DNA of 48,961 bases from Butyrivibrio sp. (GTDB lineage: Bacteria > Bacillota > Clostridia > Lachnospirales > Lachnospiraceae), in assembly GCA_015056655.1 (NCBI GenBank), contig SVFV01000025.1, forward strand, positions 1 through 48,961, in the 5' to 3' direction. The notes under the pieces are model-generated. The model was not told the origin of the DNA and searched no databases. It saw only the letters and a list, made by a program, of their open reading frames with translations. Within the stretch, counting starts at the first letter, position 1; each line of letters begins with the position of its first letter. The position numbers and the translations under genes are program-made. Positions 33,930 to 43,575 of the stretch are shown in pieces.

Positions 33930-35069
33930 ATGAGGATAGCAGACAGTACTATTAACATGGCTTCTGGGAGGCTGTACACGTCAAAAAGCCAGCTTGTGAT
34001 GACAAAAGAAACTGTTCTTTTAGGAGCGCAAAGCAGTGAGAAGCCAAGCTTTACAGACACTCTGAAAAGCGCAGAGGAAAAAGGAGAGGAGGATAATCTT
34101 TTTACAAATTACAATTCCGCAGGAGAATTCGCAATTCAGGGCGAGGACAAGACTTCACCCAGAGTATCTGAGATTGAAAACATCAGAATGCAGATTATGG
34201 AAAGACTCCTTAACATCATGCAGATACTCTATGGCGGAGCAACAGGGTCAAGGCGAACCAAGCTTCAGAATTTTATGGAAGATCTTAGAAGCAATATGAA
34301 TTCCGGAAGCTACCAGTGGATGAGTGTTTCAACAACCACCTATGTCCATATTGAGGAAGAACAGACTGCCTTTTCAGCTCAGGGAATTGCCAGAACTGAG
34401 GATGGCAGGGAAATTGGTTTTAATGTAAATCTTTCCATGTCAAGGAAGTTCACAGAAGAAATTGGTGTAATGCACATGCAGCCAGCAGCTTTAATTGATC
34501 CGCTTGTCATAAACGTTTCTAATGATGTGACTGAAATCTCGGATCAGACCTTCACATTTGATCTTGATGCCGATGGTGAAACAGAAGAAGTTAAAAGCCT
34601 CGGAAAAGGCTCGGGATTTTTGGCATACGATAAAAATGGCGATGGCAAAATCAATGATGGAAAAGAGCTTTTTGGTGCAATTTCTGGAAATGGATTTTCT
34701 GAGCTTTCTGAGTACGACAGTGATGGCGACGGATGGATTGACGAGGATGATGACATTTTTGATAAGCTCAAGGTGTGGTGCCGCGATGAAAATGGAAATG
34801 ATACTCTCATGACCTTAAAGGAAGCTGATGTTGGTGCTATATGTCTTAAGAACGCTGAAACAAAGTTTACAGTTCAGGGAAGTGATTTTGGTGTAAATGG
34901 GCAGTTCAGATCAAGTAGCATTTTCCTTAGAGAATCCACAGGAAGTGTTGGGATGGTTCATCAGGTTGACCTCGCAAAGGTAAGCACACGACTCATAAAG
35001 AATTTTGAAGAATTCGACGAAGAGATTCCTGAAGATTTGCCAATTTATGATAAGTTGACGTATTTATGA
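33930..35069 (+). CDS. EF-hand-like calcium-binding protein of unknown function
   Basis: A 379-residue protein started at ATG 33930 with GGAGG eight bases upstream; an ATG at 33828 would place the coding start inside the orphan terminator. No signal peptide is seen. The first about 200 residues are polar and helix-forming, with no known family. At about residues 210-280 lie Asp-rich repeats with the spacing of calcium-binding loops: DLDADGETEEV, DKNGDGKINDGKE and DSDGDGWIDEDD. These suggest calcium binding and resemble dockerin or EF-hand loops. Similar proteins are found as uncharacterised entries in Lachnospiraceae, sometimes beside flagellar or c-di-GMP genes. It lies between a PilZ gene and queT. 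Confidence 0.7.
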   Translation: MRIADSTINMASGRLYTSKSQLVMTKETVLLGAQSSEKPSFTDTLKSAEEKGEEDNLFTNYNSAGEFAIQGEDKTSPRVSEIENIRMQIMERLLNIMQILYGGATGSRRTKLQNFMEDLRSNMNSGSYQWMSVSTTTYVHIEEEQTAFSAQGIARTEDGREIGFNVNLSMSRKFTEEIGVMHMQPAALIDPLVINVSNDVTEISDQTFTFDLDADGETEEVKSLGKGSGFLAYDKNGDGKINDGKELFGAISGNGFSELSEYDSDGDGWIDEDDDIFDKLKVWCRDENGNDTLMTLKEADVGAICLKNAETKFTVQGSDFGVNGQFRSSSIFLRESTGSVGMVHQVDLAKVSTRLIKNFEEFDEEIPEDLPIYDKLTYL

Positions 35070-35118
35070 AAAACGGAATAGAATAGGGGCTGACAAAAAT
35101 AGATTCGAGGAAATAGTA

Positions 35119-35616
35119 ATGAACAAAAAAGTATTATTTATGACTCAGGCAGCCGCTATAGCAGCTATATATGTAGTGCTTACCACCATTGCCGCTGGCT
35201 TTGATCTTGCAAGTGGAGCAATTCAGGTTAGATTTTCCGAGGCTTTGTGTGTTCTCCCCTTCTTTACTCCTGCAGCAATTCCAGGATTAGCGATAGGATG
35301 CCTTGTAGCAAACACCCTTACAGGAGCAATGCTTCCGGATATCATATTTGGCACACTCGCTACACTTATCGGTGCCATATTTTCTTATTTGCTTAGGAAG
35401 CACAGATTCCTCTGCACATTGCCACCTGTGATTTCAAACATGATAATTATTCCGCCAATTCTGCACTTTGTTTATAAGTACCCCGGCGGAATCCCATTCT
35501 TTGTACTTACTGTTGGCATTGGCGAAGTTGTTTCATGTGTCATACTTGGATCGATCCTGTTAACCGCCATTATTCCTGTAAGACATTACATTTTTGGTGA
35601 TATAGAGAAAAAGTGA
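35119..35616 (+). CDS. queT: QueT-family queuosine precursor transporter
   Basis: A 165-residue membrane protein with about five helices, belonging to the QueT family, the substrate-binding S component of an ECF importer for preQ1 or queuine. Family marks include AAIAAIYVVLTTIAAGF near the start, IQVRFSEALCVLPFFTPAAI (about residues 35-54) and LLRKHRFL (about 91). It needs the shared ECF ATPases, which are not in the window. It follows the EF-hand-like gene by 49 bases and ends at a terminator. I see no preQ1 riboswitch in front of it, unlike yhhQ at 8.7 kb. Confidence 0.88.
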   Translation: MNKKVLFMTQAAAIAAIYVVLTTIAAGFDLASGAIQVRFSEALCVLPFFTPAAIPGLAIGCLVANTLTGAMLPDIIFGTLATLIGAIFSYLLRKHRFLCTLPPVISNMIIIPPILHFVYKYPGGIPFFVLTVGIGEVVSCVILGSILLTAIIPVRHYIFGDIEKK

Positions 35617-35626
35617 AACAGCATTA

Positions 35627-35662
35627 TAAAAGCGAGAAGAGCCATACGGTTCTTCTCGTTTT
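35627..35662. terminator. Terminator after queT
   Basis: CGAGAAGA and TCTTCTCG form an 8-base stem, flanked by AAAG and TTTTG, between the convergent queT and esterase genes. Confidence 0.8.
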
Positions 35663-35680
35663 GTCATATAAAGAATCTAT

Positions 35681-36818
<1,138 letters not shown>

Positions 36819-36941
36819 GGCGTACACTGGTCTACTTAATAATTGCGTGAGTGATTAGTAATAATTGTCAGAAATGTGAGCATTTAAACTCTGCAATATC
36901 AGAAATAATGCGTGTTTGGTGTTTCTATTGAAAAAATGATG

Positions 36942-36950
36942 TGATACAAT
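36942..36950 (+). promoter_or_regulatory. Extended -10 promoter of the GH38-like/GT2 pair
   Basis: TGATACAAT is an extended -10 box, 30 bases upstream of the start codon. No good -35 is visible. The same form (TGGTACAAT) occurs before glf and before the PilZ gene. Confidence 0.45.
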
Positions 36951-36980
36951 GTTATTAATTACTTATTGGGGGATAAGCTT

Positions 36981-39824
36981 ATGGGGACAAGTCACAAAAT
37001 CCATGTCGGATTTAATTTTCATGTAGATTTTTTACATTCAAATAAAGGCGATACAAATGATGAGAATGGCTTTGGCAGGGATCTGACTGCAGTCAGGTTT
37101 ATTCTTGAGACATTGGAGAAGGCAAATAATGAGGGCCAGCCTGTAAAAGCTACCTGGGATATAGAGGGTGATTATACACTTGGCAGGATTCTTCCTTCAC
37201 TTGGACCAGACGTCATAGATGGAATAAAAACCAGGATTCGCGAGAGAGCAGATGAGCTTCTCCTTTCGGGAAACAGCTCGGATATATTTGCTGCAATGAC
37301 AGGAAAGGAAATCAGGGCTGCGCTTAGAAAAGCTACTACTGGGAACGTTCATGTGGTTTCTCCTGGCGGTGAAGAATCGGTAAAAAGTGTTTTTGCAAGA
37401 ACATTAGGAGAACCATCTACTGTCCTTTCTACTGGCAGCTATGTTTTTTCTCCATCAATAATAGGTGAACTAAAAAAAGCTGGAGTAAGCGCTGTGGTTC
37501 TGGGAAATAGTAACGTTGGACCTGATGCACTTACCACTGTGGCAGGAGAGCTTAGAAAAAGCAGCTATATTGCGTATAATCCTGTTACCTATAGGCATGG
37601 TGAAGAGTCTATTACACTTATTCCTTCATATTCTGCAGCAGATTTACTGGATGCAGGATCACTTACAAAAACCTTTGAAACCATCCATGAGGAGCAGCTT
37701 CAGAATATCATTGATGGTGATGTTTTCATTCTAATAAGCGGCGATGTTAAAAATATCTTCTGGGAGGATATGGGCATCAGCAGCTTCTTTAGGCCTATGC
37801 ACGAAACAGAGGGCCTTTCTGGGTTCTTAAAGGAGCTTAGAAAGCTTGATTATGTTGCTTACAATACTCCGAGCGGATATATAAGAGATCATGCGGCTGT
37901 GGCAGAGTGCTCTTTTGCGGGGGATGTGGCTGCTGGAATAGGTAGCGATCTTTCTGCATTTGGCGAGATGCCTTATGACAGACTTATCTGGACGAGGCTC
38001 GACAGGGCGAGAAGCGCAAGCCTTGTTTACTCCAAGGAGAGATCCTCTGATTCTCTTGAAAAAAGAGTGGAGCTTTTATCTTCTCACAATTTTGGAGAGG
38101 CAATTCCTGCTCCTGCAAAGGATAGATTTACTAAGGCTGAAGGACTTTCTGCTCAGATACAGGAAATTGAGAGAAAGGCTATTAACGAAAAAGAAATGTC
38201 AATGCGCACTTCTGGACGTCAGAGGCTTAATAATAGTGCGATTGGAAAGCATCATTATTCCAGAAGAAAGGATGATGAGGAGAGAAATTCCTTTATTATC
38301 ATGAATCCTCAGGGACAGAGGACGGTTACATATCAGCTGGCTATAGAAAAGGGGCAGTGCCCTAAAATCAGTACACTCGTGCTTGAGTGTGACGAATGTC
38401 AGATGGATTCTTATGTGGCGATAGAGATGGAGTCATCAGAAGGCTTTGTTACTACTGCATTTGTTGCAGCGCGCTTTTCTGAAGCTCAGAGCACTTATAA
38501 GATTTACTATCATTTCAATAGAACTGATCTGCCAAAGGCTGTTCACAAGCCGCTTATAGAGGTAAAACCTGAGGAAATTCCTGTTTTCCATGCAGAAGGA
38601 GCTATGAAGAGACTTCTTGAGGCGCAGGGCAAGCTTGAAAAGCCGAAGGAACCTGAGGTAAATAATACAAATCCTGCAGTGGCAGAGAGAATTGCTGCTA
38701 TTAACAGTGCGACGAACACTTCTAAGCCAGGAACTGCAGCACAAAAAACAGAGAAGGATTCTTATATAATAGAGAGCCTTAGCAGAAAGCTTAGAGTTGT
38801 GATAAATGGAACTGGTGCAAATAAGGGCAAAATCCGCGAAGTATATTACGGCGATGAGCGTATAGGCGATGATCAGTTTATGTCTTCGTTCATTAAGGCA
38901 AATGGGAAGTTTGCAGATTTTTCCTGTGAAAAGATCGAGGATATAGAGGTTGCAGGTCTTGGAGAGGGCGTAGCTTTAAGTGGAACAGTACACGCCGCAG
39001 GGGAGAGAGCACCTGGAAAATATAAGTTTTATTTCGTAAATACTCCGGTACTTCGAGGAGTAGATGGAATTCTTGTTTATGCTGATGTTACTTATCCTGA
39101 TGCAGTGATGCAGGAGGTTGCGCCTTTGCAGATCACACCTTTGTATAGGGCTGGAGTTTCTGTGATCAAGAGGACCTTTACAGGGGATGTGAGTGAGTTC
39201 CCTGTTTCATGCTTTGGAAAAGCAGTCAGAGATAATTCATCAATTACTTCGTTTAACCAGCAGCTTACTGCAGGTATTGTTGGTGTAAGGGGCGCTTTAT
39301 CAGGACTTCTTGTAGGCTATGTCAGAAATATGCTGGGTAGTATGGCGGTTTGCCCGGGGCGTTTACTTACAGATGGTGAAGGCCAGCACCTTAGCCTTAA
39401 TCTCTTTGGAACATACGGAATAAACAAGAGAAAGTACCCATCTGAGAGTGAGGGACTTCTCCAGGAAGTAAGTGATTTTGCGAATTCATCCTATAGAACA
39501 GACCTTGGATCTGCATATTCCTCTGTAAGGGAGAGATTCTGTTTTTGCCTGACAGCTTTTCCTGGGGCAAGTATGCACGAAGTACAGATGAGTGAGCTTG
39601 CCGGATTCTGTGATGGTGCGATAATCTGCGGAGATGAGGCGGGTGTTATACATCCTTTCGAAGGGGATAATGTAGCAATTCCATCTGCTCAGAAGGAGCT
39701 TCCAGCTATTCCTGATAAGGAACCGGATATGGCTAAGGTGAAGATATTTAAAAACGAGGTAGCAAAATATATAAATAAAAAGCGCAAAGAGCAAGCAGGG
39801 GGACACCATGAGCATACACACTGA
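36981..39824 (+). CDS. Large GH38/57-like protein of unknown substrate
   Basis: A 947-residue protein with no signal peptide. ATG 36981 follows GGGGG; a TTG at 36966 is less likely. The N-terminal domain starts with HVGFNFHVDFLHSNKGD and continues with VKATWDIEGDYTLGR (about residues 54-68), recalling the first strands and metal-site HxD of GH38/GH57-like barrels. SSHNFGEAIPAP (about 371-382) fits the position of the GH38 helix-bundle segment. A low-complexity linker (about 395-440, 545-600) separates it from a beta-rich C-terminal half that ends with a His-rich tail. The gene overlaps the next one by 17 bases, so the two act together. It is possibly a polysaccharide-modifying enzyme; the family assignment is tentative. 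Confidence 0.6.
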   Translation: MGTSHKIHVGFNFHVDFLHSNKGDTNDENGFGRDLTAVRFILETLEKANNEGQPVKATWDIEGDYTLGRILPSLGPDVIDGIKTRIRERADELLLSGNSSDIFAAMTGKEIRAALRKATTGNVHVVSPGGEESVKSVFARTLGEPSTVLSTGSYVFSPSIIGELKKAGVSAVVLGNSNVGPDALTTVAGELRKSSYIAYNPVTYRHGEESITLIPSYSAADLLDAGSLTKTFETIHEEQLQNIIDGDVFILISGDVKNIFWEDMGISSFFRPMHETEGLSGFLKELRKLDYVAYNTPSGYIRDHAAVAECSFAGDVAAGIGSDLSAFGEMPYDRLIWTRLDRARSASLVYSKERSSDSLEKRVELLSSHNFGEAIPAPAKDRFTKAEGLSAQIQEIERKAINEKEMSMRTSGRQRLNNSAIGKHHYSRRKDDEERNSFIIMNPQGQRTVTYQLAIEKGQCPKISTLVLECDECQMDSYVAIEMESSEGFVTTAFVAARFSEAQSTYKIYYHFNRTDLPKAVHKPLIEVKPEEIPVFHAEGAMKRLLEAQGKLEKPKEPEVNNTNPAVAERIAAINSATNTSKPGTAAQKTEKDSYIIESLSRKLRVVINGTGANKGKIREVYYGDERIGDDQFMSSFIKANGKFADFSCEKIEDIEVAGLGEGVALSGTVHAAGERAPGKYKFYFVNTPVLRGVDGILVYADVTYPDAVMQEVAPLQITPLYRAGVSVIKRTFTGDVSEFPVSCFGKAVRDNSSITSFNQQLTAGIVGVRGALSGLLVGYVRNMLGSMAVCPGRLLTDGEGQHLSLNLFGTYGINKRKYPSESEGLLQEVSDFANSSYRTDLGSAYSSVRERFCFCLTAFPGASMHEVQMSELAGFCDGAIICGDEAGVIHPFEGDNVAIPSAQKELPAIPDKEPDMAKVKIFKNEVAKYINKKRKEQAGGHHEHTH

Positions 39825-41391
39825 AGAGAAGGATGCATCAAAAGAGGCATATATTCTTAGAGCTGGGGCTTTTGAGCAGGAAGGCAGCAGTGTGGATGAG
39901 TACGCGGTTTTGATAGAGGGGCTGCGTGCAAATTTCGATAATTACGAATTATATTTTATGCTTGGTCTGTATTACAGGTATCGTAATGCAGATCAGGCAT
40001 TTTTATGCTTTGAAAATGCTTTGTGCTACTGTGATGAGCCAGAAGATGAGCCAGTTATAAAGGCTGCGATGGATGACATAAGTGACAGGGCGAGGGTCCG
40101 CGGAACTTCAATAGTTATTGTATCCTATAATGATTTGGAGCTTGTGAAGGAGTGCATTTACGCCATCAGGAGATACTCCCTGAAAGAAAGCTATGAAATA
40201 GTTGTGGTAGATAATGCATCTACTGATGAAGATGTTATCAGATTTTTGAGGGAGCAGGCTGAGAAATCAAAGGATTTTGTCCTTGTAGAAAATAAGAAAA
40301 ATGAGGGCTTTCCAAAAGGCTGTAATATAGGCCTTAGGGCGGCGAATCCGGAAAATGATGTATTTTTTCTTAATAATGATGCAATTTTAATGCCTAATTC
40401 TTTGTTCTGGCTCAGAATGGGACTTTATTCTGATAAGCGAAACGGGGCAGCAGGTGCTGTAACTAATAGTGCGCCTTCCCAGGAGGTGGCGGAGGCAGCG
40501 TTTACACCTTATTTGGAGAAGGTTCCGATGACTGGAGCTCGCCCTATGGTGAGCTTGCAGGGTAAGCCAATGCAAAGCACTGAGCAGGTGGAGGGAGAGC
40601 ATCGCTGGTGGAGGACAATTTCACTGGATTCTGCACTCGAGGCATCAAAGAATTATGCGAAGGACCACAATGTTCCCATGTGGAATCCCATAGAGGTAAG
40701 GTTCAGACTGACTGGTTTTGCGTGTCTCATAAAGCAGGAGATGATTGAGCGGGTTCTTATTTGTAAGGATACGGGGAATGAGCTTTTTGATGAACGGTTT
40801 TCACCTGGATATTTTGAGGATGATGACCTTGGAATAAGGACTTGTCTTGCAGGCTACAGGCAGGTTCTTTGCCATAATGCGTTCATATATCATCATGGCG
40901 GTAGCGGTTTTGCTGATAAGAGTGAGGCTATGGAGGAAAGTCGCAAGAAGTTTTCAGAAAAATGGGGCTTTGATGTATGGGGGTATATGCTTCCTGACGA
41001 AGATAAGATAACTGCTCTGTTTACTGCTGAAAATGAAAAAAGTGGAGATGATAGCCTTAAGGGAGCTGATTATCTTGGAGCAAAGCTCTACAACAGGAGC
41101 TTCAGGCTACTCGACATTGAAGCAGGTATGGGAGCGACTTTGTCAGCGATTAAATATCTGATACCGGGATGCTTTGGGGTTGGAATTACAAATGCTGATG
41201 TTTTTGCCGGGCTTTCAACGTTTATGGCTGATGATATGGTATCCGGAAACCCGGAGCTTGTAACGTTCCCGTGGCCGGAGCATAGCTTTGACTACATTCT
41301 TGCTGGGGATGTTGTAGCAAATGCAGAGGATCCGGAGGCACTTTTGAAGAAACTGGGACGCTATTTATCTGCAAATGGACGCATAATTTAG
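39808..41391 (+). CDS. TPR-like/GT2 glycosyltransferase with partial methyltransferase domain
   Basis: A 527-residue protein. Residues about 15-90 are helical, TPR-like (LYFMLGLYYRYRNADQAFLC). A family-2 glycosyltransferase domain spans about 99-360: TSIVIVSYNDLELVKECI, VVVDNASTDED, FFLNNDAIL (nucleotide/metal site) and GYFEDDDLGIR (catalytic acid). The C-terminal part (about 425-527) begins like a class I methyltransferase (RLLDIEAGMGATL, FDYILAGDVV) but the protein stops at SANGRII, about where the fifth strand would be followed by the rest of the fold. The methyltransferase part is thus truncated and probably inactive. It overlaps the preceding gene by 17 bases. TPR-GT2-methyltransferase proteins are linked with flagellin or surface-glycan modification in clostridia. 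Confidence 0.8.
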   Translation: MSIHTEEKDASKEAYILRAGAFEQEGSSVDEYAVLIEGLRANFDNYELYFMLGLYYRYRNADQAFLCFENALCYCDEPEDEPVIKAAMDDISDRARVRGTSIVIVSYNDLELVKECIYAIRRYSLKESYEIVVVDNASTDEDVIRFLREQAEKSKDFVLVENKKNEGFPKGCNIGLRAANPENDVFFLNNDAILMPNSLFWLRMGLYSDKRNGAAGAVTNSAPSQEVAEAAFTPYLEKVPMTGARPMVSLQGKPMQSTEQVEGEHRWWRTISLDSALEASKNYAKDHNVPMWNPIEVRFRLTGFACLIKQEMIERVLICKDTGNELFDERFSPGYFEDDDLGIRTCLAGYRQVLCHNAFIYHHGGSGFADKSEAMEESRKKFSEKWGFDVWGYMLPDEDKITALFTAENEKSGDDSLKGADYLGAKLYNRSFRLLDIEAGMGATLSAIKYLIPGCFGVGITNADVFAGLSTFMADDMVSGNPELVTFPWPEHSFDYILAGDVVANAEDPEALLKKLGRYLSANGRII

Positions 41392-41422
41392 CGAAAAAAT
41401 AAAAACTTATATCATTATTCGG

Positions 41423-41434
41423 GACGAAAAAACG
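41423..41434 (+). repeat. 12-base direct repeat, copy 1
   Basis: GACGAAAAAACG, identical to the copy at 41683-41694. The 387-base gap 41392-41778 has no gene; it holds these repeats, a terminator and a promoter, in very AT-rich DNA. Confidence 0.5.
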
Positions 41435-41565
41435 AAGAAATTAGTCAGAAAGTTTTGAAAGATTTGTTTGTAATTTCGATAAACTTTTTGAAATTTATTA
41501 ACTTTTCTAAAAATATATTTCATTTGATGTGCGAGAAAATGAAAAAACTATAGCGTAAAAAAGTA

Positions 41566-41617
41566 AACGAAAAGCTTTAAGAGCGTAGATAACATGGGTA
41601 TCTACGCTCTTTTCGTT
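41566..41617 (+). terminator. Terminator downstream of the GT2 gene
   Basis: GAGCGTAGATA and TATCTACGCTC form a perfect 11-base stem. An outer AACGAAAA/TTTTCGTT pairing extends it over a 7-base bulge. The T tract follows the inner stem. It lies 175 bases after the GT2 stop codon. Confidence 0.85.
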
Positions 41618-41680
41618 AAACTGCCCAAAAAGCGAAGATAAATTTATTGAATTTTATTACAAAATTTAAGAAAAAAATAA

Positions 41681-41709
41681 GTGACGAAAAAACGTTCATA
41701 GGTTATACT
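41681..41709 (+). promoter_or_regulatory. Promoter of the small HTH gene
   Basis: GTGACG at 41681-41686 and TATACT at 41704-41709 have a 17-base spacer. The second copy of the 12-base repeat (41683-41694) overlaps the -35 box, so a regulator binding it would affect this promoter. Confidence 0.5.
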
Positions 41710-41778
41710 TGAAACTGCTACAAAAAGACGTAAAATCATTTAGTGCGGTTTTGCGCGAAGAAAAGGAGGTAATATCAT

Positions 41779-42114
41779 ATGACTAAAGCTGAAATACTTA
41801 AAAGAGAAATTCTGACTCAGTATAAGAGCGTACGACAGTTTGCAATAGATATGTCGATTCCATATAGTACCCTTGTAACAGCACTCGATAGAGGAATTGA
41901 AGGAATGGCTTACGGAACAGTTATCCGTATGTGCGATAAGCTCAATCTTAATCCTGTAGATTTCAGTACTCTTGAAAAGGGAACTGATCTTGGTAATAAG
42001 ATTGTAGAGAACCGTGTTATGCAGCAGTATGTAAAGCTTAACAAGGTTGGACGCAAGAAGGTGCTTGATTATATGGGAGACCTTACAGCTCTTGATAAAT
42101 ATCAGGCTCCGTAA
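41779..42114 (+). CDS. Small helix-turn-helix DNA-binding protein
   Basis: A 111-residue protein. The N-terminal 65 residues form a Cro/CI-type helix-turn-helix (VRQFAIDMSIPYSTLVTALD, about residues 18-37, followed by VIRMCDKLNLNPVDF). The C-terminal part is short, basic and helical, probably for dimerisation. It is preceded by AAAGGAGG and ends at a clear terminator, so it is a single-gene unit. Such small regulators are common in Lachnospiraceae chromosomes and in phage-derived regions; no phage genes are seen here. It may regulate itself through the 12-base repeat at its promoter, which is inference. Confidence 0.82.
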   Translation: MTKAEILKREILTQYKSVRQFAIDMSIPYSTLVTALDRGIEGMAYGTVIRMCDKLNLNPVDFSTLEKGTDLGNKIVENRVMQQYVKLNKVGRKKVLDYMGDLTALDKYQAP

Positions 42115-42131
42115 TTAGATGAGATTATTAG

Positions 42132-42167
42132 TCCCGAAGGGCAGCAGCTCTTCGGGATTTTCTATTT
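42132..42167 (+). terminator. Terminator after the small HTH gene
   Basis: TCCCGAAG and CTTCGGGA form a perfect 8-base stem with a 10-base loop, followed by a T-rich run. Confidence 0.85.
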
Positions 42168-42180
42168 TTAGATTAAATTG

Positions 42181-42189
42181 TGGTACAAT
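42181..42189 (+). promoter_or_regulatory. Extended -10 promoter of glf
   Basis: TGGTACAAT is an extended -10 box, 29 bases before the start codon. No clear -35 box is visible. Confidence 0.45.
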
Positions 42190-42217
42190 AGCTTAAAGTA
42201 TATTTTTGGAGGGACAA

Positions 42218-43486
42218 ATGAAATACGATTATTTAGTTGTTGGAGCAGGACTTTTTGGCTGTGTTTTTGCTCATGAGATGGCAAGAAGTGGCAAGAATGT
42301 TCTGGTTATCGACAGAAGAAATCATATAGGTGGAAATATCTATACTGAAAATAGAATGGGAATTAATGTGCATATGTATGGTGCGCATATTTTCCACACT
42401 TCTGATAAAAATGTATGGGAGTACATTAACAGATTTACAGAGTTTAATCAGTATATCAATTCTCCCGTGGCTGTTTATCATGATGAGCTTTATAATCTTC
42501 CTTTTAATATGAACACATTCAGTAAGCTCTGGGGTATCAAGACTCCTGACGAAGCTCGTGAGATTATCGATAAGCAGGCAAAGGCTGAAGTGAAGCGAAT
42601 CCTTAAAGAGCGTGCAGCAGCCGGGGATGAGGATGCTGCTGAACAGCTTGATTTGGCAGCTGCAAGTGGCCAGGATATCAGAGAGGGCTTTGAAGCAAGA
42701 AATCTTGAGGAACAGGGACTTTCACTTGCTGGACGTGATGTTTTTGAAAAGCTTGTTAAGGGCTACACTGAGAAGCAGTGGGGTAAGGATTGCAAGGAGC
42801 TTCCTGCATTTATTATAAGAAGACTTCCGTTCAGATTTACCTATGACAATAACTATTTCAATGACCGTTATCAGGGAATTCCTATCGGCGGATACACTGA
42901 TATAATTAAGAAGCTTTTGCTTATGGAAAAGAGTGAAAGTGAGAAGGAGCAGGGAATTACAGGCACAATCACTGTTAAGACAGAGTGTGAATTTAAGAAG
43001 TTTGTTCGCATGGACGGTGCTCTTCCTGCAAAGCCTTTTGAATCTGTAGATGGGGATAGCTTCGATAAGATATTGTTTACTGGTATGATCGATGAGTTCT
43101 TCGATTATAAGCTTGGAAATCTTGAGTACAGATCACTTAGATTTGAGACTGAGGATTTACCGGATACTGATAACTATCAGGGAAATGCGGTTGTTAACTA
43201 CACTGAGAGAAATATTCCTTATACCAGAATTATAGAGCACAAACATTTCGAGTATGGCACAGGAAAGGGAACTATCGTAACTAGAGAGTATCCTGCTGAC
43301 TGGAAGCTTGGAGATGAGCCTTATTATCCGATGAATGATGAGAAAAATAATACTCTTTTTGCTGAGTATGAGAAACTCGCTAAGGAATATGGTGATGTGC
43401 TCTTTGGCGGACGCCTTGGACAGTACAAGTATTACAACATGGATCAGGTAATCGCTGCCGCTTTGGAAATGGTAGAGAGTGTTTGA
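42218..43486 (+). CDS. glf: UDP-galactopyranose mutase
   Basis: A 422-residue flavoenzyme that converts UDP-galactopyranose to UDP-galactofuranose for cell-surface glycans. ATG 42218 follows GGAGGG; a TTG at 42206 overlaps the ribosome site. The N-terminal FAD-binding motif is DYLVVGAGLFG, followed by VIDRRNHIGGN (about residues 31-41) and YGAHIFHT. Further family marks are EKQWGKDCKELP, FNDRYQGIPIGGYT and RIIEHKHF near the C-terminal third. It is longer than typical bacterial Glf (about 370-390) because of an Ala/Glu-rich insertion at about residues 125-160. It forms a single-gene unit between terminators. Confidence 0.93.
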   Translation: MKYDYLVVGAGLFGCVFAHEMARSGKNVLVIDRRNHIGGNIYTENRMGINVHMYGAHIFHTSDKNVWEYINRFTEFNQYINSPVAVYHDELYNLPFNMNTFSKLWGIKTPDEAREIIDKQAKAEVKRILKERAAAGDEDAAEQLDLAAASGQDIREGFEARNLEEQGLSLAGRDVFEKLVKGYTEKQWGKDCKELPAFIIRRLPFRFTYDNNYFNDRYQGIPIGGYTDIIKKLLLMEKSESEKEQGITGTITVKTECEFKKFVRMDGALPAKPFESVDGDSFDKILFTGMIDEFFDYKLGNLEYRSLRFETEDLPDTDNYQGNAVVNYTERNIPYTRIIEHKHFEYGTGKGTIVTREYPADWKLGDEPYYPMNDEKNNTLFAEYEKLAKEYGDVLFGGRLGQYKYYNMDQVIAAALEMVESV

Positions 43487-43520
43487 TTAATAGCTTTAGA
43501 ATAATACTATTTTAGGACAT

Positions 43521-43575
43521 AAAAATTCCGTTTGGACCAGATGCTGACACGCATAGGTTTAAACGGAATTTTTTA
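43521..43575. terminator. Bidirectional terminator between glf and the FliD-like gene
   Basis: AAAAATTCCGTTT and AAACGGAATTTTTT form a 13-base stem with a 27-base loop. It lies between convergent genes and overlaps the FliD-like stop codon. Confidence 0.78.

Noticed and set aside
35070..35118. preQ1 riboswitch before queT.
   Set aside because: The 49-base gap shows no hairpin followed by an A-rich tail and no terminator.
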